30,041 nt of DNA from Thiotrichales bacterium. GTDB lineage: Bacteria; Pseudomonadota; Gammaproteobacteria; J044. The first letter of the stretch is position 1; every line of letters starts with the position of its first letter. The notes under the pieces were generated by a model that saw only the letters and a program-made list of their open reading frames with translations, was not told the origin of the DNA and ran no database searches. Of the stretch, positions 24,201 to 30,041 are shown piece by piece. The stretch covers positions 1 to 30,041 of the forward strand of contig JANTGN010000003.1 of the NCBI GenBank assembly GCA_024762895.1, given 5' to 3'. The translations under genes and the position numbers were made by a program.

Positions 24201-25578
24201 AACTGACCCTGGGATCGGCGATGGCATACAGTAAATCGGCCACCAGATAGCCTATCAGGGTCAGGACGCCACCAATGAGTGTAATGGACAGCACCAGTTC
24301 CCTGTCACGTGTCTGCACGGCCTCTACCGCCAGCTTGCCCATCCCCTCGATACTGAAGATACTCTCGACGATCACTGAGCCGGCCAGCAGACTGGGCAAC
24401 AGACTGGCGGCCACGGTAATCAGTGGCAACAGACTGTTTCGAAAGACATGGCGCCACAGGACCACTTGTTCTGACAGACCCTTGGCCCGTGCCGTACGGG
24501 CATAATCGGCCAGCAGGTTTTCCAGCACGGCCGTACGGGTCAGCTTGGCCAGACCGGCAAACCCGCCATAAGATAGACATAGCACCGGCAGGACCAGGTG
24601 CCAGATACGATCTAACAAAAATCCCCTCACCCATGTCCCCTGCATAAACGATATTGCCACCAGGACACCCACCACCAGGCCTGCCGTGGCAAAACCCAAC
24701 ACACGCATGAGGTCATATTCGGTCGTTGCAAACCAGCCGGAACACAGAGCGAAAAGCAAGGGAAGAAGAATCCACATCAGCAGGCTCTGATAGTGCTCGG
24801 TCAGCCCTGACACCATGGCCAGGCCCAGTCCCAGCCCCGTTAACGCAAACAGTCCCGCCCTGAGTTGCGTATGAGTAAGACGGGCCAGGTAAAGATACAG
24901 GGACAGGAAAACAACTATGGACAGGAAGAGTAGCCCGACATCCCCCAGGTTCGTCCAGTGAGGCATAAAGGTCATGTCCAGGGCCTGTCGATCACTGAGC
25001 CCGGCGGTAGGAAACCAGTGCCAGTACTGATCATTAGCAAAAAAACCGATCATCAATACCCCGGCCAGCATGGTCGGCACCGACCACAGACCAAGCATAA
25101 TCACCCCGCTACTCACATCGAAGGTCCGCCCTCTTTCTATGGCGGCCCGAACACCAACCAGCAGCGCCAGTGTATAGACCAGCGGGATACTCAGGACATT
25201 GAGTAAGATAGTAATGGGCACCCGCTCTCCCAGCAGATCCAGCACGGGTCGACCATATCGAAAACTCTGACCCAGGTCAGAACCCTTGGCCAGTGAAAAC
25301 CCCGCTATTTCATTTTGCTCATCGAACACAAATCCAATGGGAGAGGCATTATTCAGCCATCGAAGATACTGGATATATGGCGGGTCATCCAGACCATAGA
25401 GTTTGTTGTAATAAGCCTCGATCTCTTTTTTGGCCTCGGGATCCAGGTTCTGCCCCTCAACCAGGCTCTGGGCCGAGATCCCCCCGGGAGAGGCCGCCAT
25501 GACGACAAACACCACCAGGGTGATCCCCAGCAGGGTGGGAATCATCAGTAACAGACGTCTTAGTAGATAAGTGGCCAT
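24193..25578 (-). CDS. ABC transporter permease, YejB/DppB-type, enlarged
   Basis: Inner-membrane permease of 461 residues, against 364 for E. coli YejB. The N-terminus (RRLLLMIPTLLGITLVVFV) and the C-terminal half with the EAA-like loop ARAKGLSEQVVLWRHVFRNSLLP are standard. Roughly residues 205-325 form an insertion with about four extra hydrophobic helices (near 212-233, 242-258, 266-282, 293-312), placed before the usual IWHLVLPVL segment. It starts 9 bases after the binding-protein gene and overlaps the next permease, so all four genes form one operon. Confidence 0.92.
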   Translation of the reverse strand: MATYLLRRLLLMIPTLLGITLVVFVVMAASPGGISAQSLVEGQNLDPEAKKEIEAYYNKLYGLDDPPYIQYLRWLNNASPIGFVFDEQNEIAGFSLAKGSDLGQSFRYGRPVLDLLGERVPITILLNVLSIPLVYTLALLVGVRAAIERGRTFDVSSGVIMLGLWSVPTMLAGVLMIGFFANDQYWHWFPTAGLSDRQALDMTFMPHWTNLGDVGLLFLSIVVFLSLYLYLARLTHTQLRAGLFALTGLGLGLAMVSGLTEHYQSLLMWILLPLLFALCSGWFATTEYDLMRVLGFATAGLVVGVLVAISFMQGTWVRGFLLDRIWHLVLPVLCLSYGGFAGLAKLTRTAVLENLLADYARTARAKGLSEQVVLWRHVFRNSLLPLITVAASLLPSLLAGSVIVESIFSIEGMGKLAVEAVQTRDRELVLSITLIGGVLTLIGYLVADLLYAIADPRVSYD

Positions 25579-25587
25579 GCCGATCTG

Positions 25588-27462
25588 TTATTGGTAACGC
25601 TGCTCGGCCTTGGGCACATAATTCTCCAGGGGCACATTACCCAGGCTCAGCCCCATGCGTGTCTGTTCGATATTCTTGATACGCCGATCTACGAATATCA
25701 GGCTCTTTCTACGCATCAGGAAGGTGTAGGGCTGCTCTTCAAACATGATGGCCTCGGCCTGTTGCCACAGGGGCATACGGGTCTCTTCATCGACCGTTGC
25801 GCGGGCCTCTTCTATCAACCTGTCCAGTTCAGGATTCGAAAAAGAGGTGGTGTTGTTGCCTGCATCCTCAATCTGGCTGCTATGGAACATCTGGTAGATA
25901 TCGGTCTCCAGGCCACTGGTCCAGCCCAGGGTGATGGCATCGAAATCGCGTTTCTTGAGCACATCAATCATCACCGACCATTCACTGGGCTTGGGCTTGA
26001 GGAGTATGCCCGCCCGTGCCAGCAGATCTTTCAGAAATAGCACCATACGACCGGTATCTTCATTCCCCTGAAAATAGACCAGTTCGAACTCAAAGGCCCT
26101 TCCATCCCCATCTTCCAGCACGCCATCACCGTTACGATCTTCGAATCCCGCCGCCTTTAGCAGGGCTATTCCTTTATCCGGATCGTAGGAACGCGGATCC
26201 AGTCCGGGTTTATGTTGCTTGCTGCGCGGATTAAAGGGACTGACGGCCACCTCACCATAGCCCAGGAAGATTTCATCGACGATTCGCTGCCGATCGATCA
26301 GATAGGTCATGGCCTGACGTACCCGCCTGTCGGAAAACCAGGTGGGCTGGTCCTGGCGCCTCTGATTCCAGCCAATATAACTATACCCCGCCACCGGGCT
26401 CATATATTCCCAGTGCCGCGCCATCTTGGTTAATCCTTCATCCTTGAGTAGTTGCTGATATTCGCGAGGACGAGCCGAATAGGTATCGATTCCACCATTA
26501 CGAAAGGTCGTCAGTCGAGCACTATCGTTCTCAATCACGCGCCAGATCATGCGGTCGAAGGTGGGCTGCACCGGCCCCCAGTAACGAGGGTTTCGAATCA
26601 GTTCCACCCTGCCCTTATCGGGAGACCAGGCAGTCGGATCTTCAAGGCGATAGGGTCCAGAGCCCAACAATAACCCCTTGGACTGGTTAAATTCATTGGG
26701 TTTGTCCAGATAAACCGAATAAAAATGCTTGGGCATCACCTGCAACCCACCAGCCAATGACAGGGCATTAAAATAAGGCTCGGCAAAGTGAAACTCGACC
26801 TTATTGGGGGCCAGGGCCTTCACATACTTAATTTTTTCGTAATAGGCCCGCTCCCGTGGTGCCTGTATGACCGGGTTCATTATGAAGTCAAAACTAAAGA
26901 CTATATCCTCGGCCGTGATGGGCTGACCATCAGAAAAGTTTAGCCCCGGCCTGAGATCAAATTGAAAAGTCAGACCATCTTCGCTAACGCTCCAGCTTTG
27001 GGCAAGCAGGCCTTCCCACTCCAGGGTCTCGGGATTGCGTGTCAGCAGGGTCTCGAAGACATAACCCTGCACCTCGGCCGCATAGGCATCTCCAGAGATA
27101 AAGGGGGTCAGACTCTTGAGGTTGACCGCAAAGGCGTTCACATGCCAGTCGCCCCTGGCAAAGTCGGGCTTTTGTGTGGCATTCCAGGCCCTTTCAAAGG
27201 CCGCCGGAATAGCCCCTACACTCTTGGAAGTACTACCATCGCCTGCTGCGACGATGACACCCTGCTCAATTTGCGCTGACAGATCACCGATCTGACTACG
27301 TAACCCCTGCAGATCACCGGCCTGCTCCCTCATGACCTGTTCCATCTGTGACATCTTGTCCCACTGGCGGTCAATCATATACATCACCAGGATCAGGGTA
27401 ATAAAGAGTACTGCCAGTCCACCAAAATACAGCAGATCGCGTGAGCTGAGCCGTCGCTCCAT
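25588..27462 (-). CDS. ABC transporter substrate-binding protein, family 5, membrane-anchored
   Basis: Solute-binding protein of the oligopeptide/dipeptide/nickel class (SBP_bac_5), 624 residues. From the ATG at 27462 (AAGGA 8 bases upstream) it begins MERRLSSRD followed by one hydrophobic helix at about 10-30 with no cleavage or lipobox pattern, then a charged helical stretch at about 34-68 that looks like a coiled coil. The binding domain starts near 105 and contains YVFETLLTRN, GLTFQFDLRPGLNFSDGQPITAEDIVFSFDF and GSGPYRLE, all class hallmarks. This suggests a type II anchored protein on a stalk facing the periplasm. The longer frame to 27711 lacks family similarity and covers the fabI promoter region. 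First gene of the importer operon; substrate probably peptides, not proven. Confidence 0.9.
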   Translation of the reverse strand: MERRLSSRDLLYFGGLAVLFITLILVMYMIDRQWDKMSQMEQVMREQAGDLQGLRSQIGDLSAQIEQGVIVAAGDGSTSKSVGAIPAAFERAWNATQKPDFARGDWHVNAFAVNLKSLTPFISGDAYAAEVQGYVFETLLTRNPETLEWEGLLAQSWSVSEDGLTFQFDLRPGLNFSDGQPITAEDIVFSFDFIMNPVIQAPRERAYYEKIKYVKALAPNKVEFHFAEPYFNALSLAGGLQVMPKHFYSVYLDKPNEFNQSKGLLLGSGPYRLEDPTAWSPDKGRVELIRNPRYWGPVQPTFDRMIWRVIENDSARLTTFRNGGIDTYSARPREYQQLLKDEGLTKMARHWEYMSPVAGYSYIGWNQRRQDQPTWFSDRRVRQAMTYLIDRQRIVDEIFLGYGEVAVSPFNPRSKQHKPGLDPRSYDPDKGIALLKAAGFEDRNGDGVLEDGDGRAFEFELVYFQGNEDTGRMVLFLKDLLARAGILLKPKPSEWSVMIDVLKKRDFDAITLGWTSGLETDIYQMFHSSQIEDAGNNTTSFSNPELDRLIEEARATVDEETRMPLWQQAEAIMFEEQPYTFLMRRKSLIFVDRRIKNIEQTRMGLSLGNVPLENYVPKAEQRYQ

Positions 27463-27487
27463 GGAAGAGTCCTTTTTAGATACAGGA

Positions 27488-27516
27488 TTGTAAGTTATGA
27501 CAATGCCAAATATTAT
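27488..27516 (+). promoter_or_regulatory. Candidate sigma-70 promoter of fabI
   Basis: TTGTAA (27488-27493) and TATTAT (27511-27516) are exactly 17 bases apart, predicting a start near 27523 and a leader of about 75 bases before fabI. The region is shared with the divergent importer operon. Confidence 0.5.
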
Positions 27517-27598
27517 TACGCTTTTAGACAGCATGAAAGCTCCGTCTGTCCTGCTGGCCACAATAACGGCAATAATGAGATAAACCGGGAGAAGCTTT

Positions 27599-28372
27599 AT
27601 GGGTTTTTTAGAGGGAAAGCGCGCACTGATCGTGGGTGTCGCCAGCAACCGCTCCATCGCCTTTGGTATTGCCAAGGCCATGGCACGTGAAGGCGCCGAA
27701 CTCGCCTTCACTTATCAGAATGAACGTCTTCGTGATCGCGTTGAGAAACTGGCTGCCGAGTGCGGCTCGGAGATCCTGGTGCCCTGTAATGTAGAAAGTG
27801 ATGCCGAGATCGAGGCTACCTTTGAACACCTCGATGACTACTGGGACCACCTGGACTGTCTGGTGCACTCGGTTGCCTTTGCCCCCAAGGAAGAGCTGGA
27901 AGGTGACTTTCTGGATAACGTCACCCGTGAGGGTTTCCGCGTCGCCCATGACGTCAGTTCCTACAGCCTCGCCGCCCTGGCCAAGGCCGGGCGTCAGATG
28001 ATGCAGGGACGCAACGCCTCCATCCTCACCCTCTCCTACCTCGGTGCGGTACGCGCCATGCCCAGCTATAACGTCATGGGCCTGGCCAAAGCCAGCCTTG
28101 AGGCGAATGTACGCTACCTGGCCTACACCCTCGGCCCGGAAGGCACCCGCGTCAATGCCATCTCAGCCGGCCCCATTCGTACCCTGGCAGCCTCAGGGAT
28201 TGGCAACTTCCGCTCGCTACTGGATCATGTCGCGGATACCGCGCCGCTGCGCCGCAACGTCACCATCGATGAGGTTGGCAATGCCGCCGCCTTCATGTGT
28301 TCCGATCTGGCCAGCGGGATCACCGGCGAGATCACCTATGTGGACTCCGGGTTCAACTTCGTCGCCGCCTGA
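27599..28372 (+). CDS. fabI: Enoyl-[acyl-carrier-protein] reductase (NADH)
   Basis: Last step of each fatty-acid elongation cycle: NADH-dependent reduction of trans-2-enoyl-ACP. The 257 residues follow E. coli FabI closely: cofactor start GVASNRSIAFGIA (13-25), catalytic Tyr157 and Lys164 in YNVMGLAK, supporting Tyr147 in SYLGA, and SAGPIRTLAASGI. In the HSVAFAP loop (90-96), Ala93 replaces the E. coli Gly93 where substitution to Val gives triclosan resistance; Ala occurs naturally in other FabI, so its effect is unknown. A GGGAGAAG ribosome binding site precedes the ATG. It ends in a strong terminator. The target of triclosan-type inhibitors. Confidence 0.97.
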   Translation: MGFLEGKRALIVGVASNRSIAFGIAKAMAREGAELAFTYQNERLRDRVEKLAAECGSEILVPCNVESDAEIEATFEHLDDYWDHLDCLVHSVAFAPKEELEGDFLDNVTREGFRVAHDVSSYSLAALAKAGRQMMQGRNASILTLSYLGAVRAMPSYNVMGLAKASLEANVRYLAYTLGPEGTRVNAISAGPIRTLAASGIGNFRSLLDHVADTAPLRRNVTIDEVGNAAAFMCSDLASGITGEITYVDSGFNFVAA

Positions 28373-28388
28373 GACGATGACCAGAAAC

Positions 28389-28421
28389 AAAAAAGGGGGA
28401 GCCTTGGCTCCCCCTTTTTTT
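28389..28421 (+). terminator. Strong bidirectional intrinsic terminator after fabI
   Basis: Stem GGGGGAGC / GCTCCCCC (28395-28402 with 28407-28414), tetraloop CTTG, flanked by six As on the left and seven Ts on the right. It ends fabI on the plus strand and the symporter transcript on the minus strand, which stops 48 bases further right. Confidence 0.95.
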
Positions 28422-28468
28422 ATGTAGTGATACCGGATTCGATCAGCACAGGACTGGCTGGGCCAACA

Positions 28469-29719
28469 CTATTTCTGAAGTATGCCCTCTTCTCCTTCAC
28501 TACGCGCGATCATAACGGCACCACAGGAATCACTAAAGACGTTGACCGAGGTCCGGCACATATCCAGTACTCGATCCACTACCAGGATCATGCCGATACC
28601 TTCCAGGGGCAGGCCTACGGCCCCCAGTATGATGCCTATCGCGACCAGGCTCGCCGAGGGAATACCAGCGACACCGATGGAGGTGAGTAATGCAGTGATA
28701 ACAATCAGAAACTGGGTGGCAAAGCTCAGTTCAAGACCATAGGCCTGTGCAATAAACAGGGCGGCCACGCACTCATACAGGGCCGTACCATCCATGTTCA
28801 CGGTGGCACCGAGCGGCAATACGAAGCTGGAGGTCTTGTTGGAAACACCCGCATTTTTTTCCACACAATCCATGGTGATAGGCAGGGTAGCTGAAGATGA
28901 ACTGGTCGAAAATGCCGTCAAAAGCGCCGGTGCCATGGCCTGGAAATGCCTGAGGGGATTTACCCGCGCCAGGAATTTCAGCATCAGGGGCAAGGTCAGG
29001 AACATATGCGTCGCCAATGCCAGCAAGACCGTCAGGAAGAACAGGAACACGCCCTGGAACTCTTCCAGGCCGGTACGGGCAACCACGGCGGCGACCAGTC
29101 CAAACACGCCGATCGGTGCAAAACGCATGACCAGATCGGTGATCTGCATCATCACATGATAGACACCATTCCAGAACTGCTCCTGGGTACGCCCAAATTC
29201 AGCCGGAATGCGATGGATGAAAAAACCATATAAAAGACTGAAGAAGATCAGGCCCAGCATCTGCCCCTCGGCCGCGGCCGATATGATATTGGGCGGCACC
29301 ATGCGGATAAAGACGGCAACGATATCATCGGCGCCCTTGTTACCCACCTTCTCGGCCAGTGACTGCTGTATTTCTGCCGCGCCCAGCTGCGACTCTACCC
29401 CCGGAGCAATCATATTCACGAAAAACAGACCGGTCAGTATCGCCATTAGACTGGTAAAGAAATAGTAACTCAGGGTCTTCATACCAAGCCGACCGAAGCC
29501 CTGATGACGACCTATATTACTGATACCGGTAATAATGGCCGATACGATCAAGGGCACGATCAGCATCTTCAGGGCATTCAGGAACAGGGTACCCAGGAAC
29601 TGATAGAGGGCATAGAAGCTGACACCGAACAGCCCCTGTTCGGTGCCGCTCAGACTACCCGCAATGGCCGCGAGCAGGATGGCTATGAGTATTTGCCAGT
29701 GTAAGGCGATTCGAGTCAT
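28469..29719 (-). CDS. Dicarboxylate/amino acid:cation symporter (DAACS, GltP/GltPh-type)
   Basis: Inner-membrane sodium- or proton-coupled carrier of acidic amino acids or C4-dicarboxylates, 416 residues. Signature parts: the serine-rich hairpin STSSSSATLP (HP1), the sodium-site motif TVNMDGTALYE in helix 7, the HP2 tip AGIPSAS, and helix 8 DRVLDMCRTSVNVFSDS. The Arg after DMC aligns with the Arg that binds the substrate side-chain carboxylate in aspartate/glutamate carriers, so an acidic substrate is favoured (inference from alignment by eye). Its ATG overlaps the ppiD stop (ATGA), so it is read as the distal gene of a ppiD transcript and ends at the terminator shared with fabI. Confidence 0.94.
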   Translation of the reverse strand: MTRIALHWQILIAILLAAIAGSLSGTEQGLFGVSFYALYQFLGTLFLNALKMLIVPLIVSAIITGISNIGRHQGFGRLGMKTLSYYFFTSLMAILTGLFFVNMIAPGVESQLGAAEIQQSLAEKVGNKGADDIVAVFIRMVPPNIISAAAEGQMLGLIFFSLLYGFFIHRIPAEFGRTQEQFWNGVYHVMMQITDLVMRFAPIGVFGLVAAVVARTGLEEFQGVFLFFLTVLLALATHMFLTLPLMLKFLARVNPLRHFQAMAPALLTAFSTSSSSATLPITMDCVEKNAGVSNKTSSFVLPLGATVNMDGTALYECVAALFIAQAYGLELSFATQFLIVITALLTSIGVAGIPSASLVAIGIILGAVGLPLEGIGMILVVDRVLDMCRTSVNVFSDSCGAVMIARSEGEEGILQK

Positions 29720-30041
29720 AGATTATCGTTATAGATACGGATTTCAGCGCGTTCTTTAAGCGCATTTAAAACCGCATCGAGGGAGCGACGACCTTCACTG
29801 GCAGCAATTGCTCCGGAATCATTACTAATGATTTCCCCATCCACAACCTGATTGAGTCGAACCAGGACATAATCATGGTTAGAAAGTGTAAGACCTGAAA
29901 ACACAGGGCCAGGCTGAGGATGATTCATGCGAAAGACATGCCCAATCAGTTCCGGGTTCATACCGGATTCATTACGAGTGATGGCCTCTGCCTGTTTCAC
30001 ATCGCGACCTGAAACAACCGTATCCCAGGATTGCCCGGATT
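29716..30041 (-). CDS. ppiD: Peptidyl-prolyl isomerase PpiD, C-terminal end (partial)
   Basis: The open frame continues off the right edge; about 108 codons are visible. The segments FRMNHPQPGPVFSGL and YVLVRLNQVVDGE resemble the end of PpiD, the membrane-anchored periplasmic SurA-like chaperone associated with the Sec translocon. The last part is a charged helix (GRRSLDAVLNALKERAEIRIYNDNL). Its catalytic parvulin domain and transmembrane anchor are outside the window, so the name rests on this tail and on proximity to fabI, a common ppiD neighbour. Confidence 0.75.
   Translation of the reverse strand, partial: SGQSWDTVVSGRDVKQAEAITRNESGMNPELIGHVFRMNHPQPGPVFSGLTLSNHDYVLVRLNQVVDGEIISNDSGAIAASEGRRSLDAVLNALKERAEIRIYNDNL

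Noticed and set aside
27475..27503. Minus-strand TTGTCA-N17-TCTAAA promoter for the binding-protein operon
   Set aside because: Spacing is perfect, but transcription would start within a few bases of the ATG and remove the good AAGGA ribosome binding site, so I did not call it.
27463..27711. 83-codon upstream extension of the binding protein
   Set aside because: No family similarity, covers the fabI promoter area, and the inner ATG has a clear ribosome binding site.

Overview
This window looks like an ordinary chromosomal segment of a gammaproteobacterium with roughly 50% GC. The evidence is gene content and order: dnaK-dnaJ-dapB, recN next to fur/bamE, ratA-rnfH beside smpB, a YafS-like methyltransferase with rnhA and dnaQ beside mltD, and ppiD close to fabI. 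The combination of HrcA with a sigma-32-type dnaK promoter, and the CHASE2 kinase cassette, would fit a Chromatiales-like or other sulfur-oxidiser-related lineage, but that finer placement is a guess. I saw no tRNA, rRNA, insertion sequence, prophage or CRISPR array. Genes are tightly packed and no gene-free stretch exceeds 300 bases.

Layout. (1) 1-6756, minus strand: heat-shock cluster hrcA-grpE-dnaK-dnaJ, then dapB and a secreted alpha/beta hydrolase that runs off the left edge. dnaK has a very good sigma-32 promoter, and a hairpin with a T-tract separates dnaK from dnaJ. (2) 6795-9496: divergent hrcA/nadK promoters, then nadK and recN. (3) 9504-13111: fur and bamE (divergent), an overlapping operon of an NSS transporter, ratA and rnfH, and smpB. 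(4) 13112-16777: methyltransferase-rnhA-dnaQ on the minus strand, divergent from mltD. (5) 17067-21333, plus strand: a three-gene signalling cassette of a CHASE2 transmembrane Ser/Thr kinase, a PP2C phosphatase and an FHA protein. (6) 21373-27462, minus strand: an oligopeptide-type ABC importer with an apparently membrane-anchored binding protein and enlarged permeases. (7) 27599-30041: fabI, a strong bidirectional terminator, a dicarboxylate/amino-acid:cation symporter, and the C-terminal end of ppiD.

How the genes work together. The left part is protein folding and its control. The middle is housekeeping: NAD kinase, DNA repair, iron control, outer-membrane assembly, trans-translation, replication proofreading, RNA/DNA hybrid removal and murein turnover. 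The kinase, phosphatase and FHA protein form a complete write-erase-read phosphorylation set with no visible type VI secretion genes nearby, so its targets are unknown. That cassette and the unusual ABC importer, which converge on a perfect 17-bp hairpin, are the parts most likely to hold new biology.
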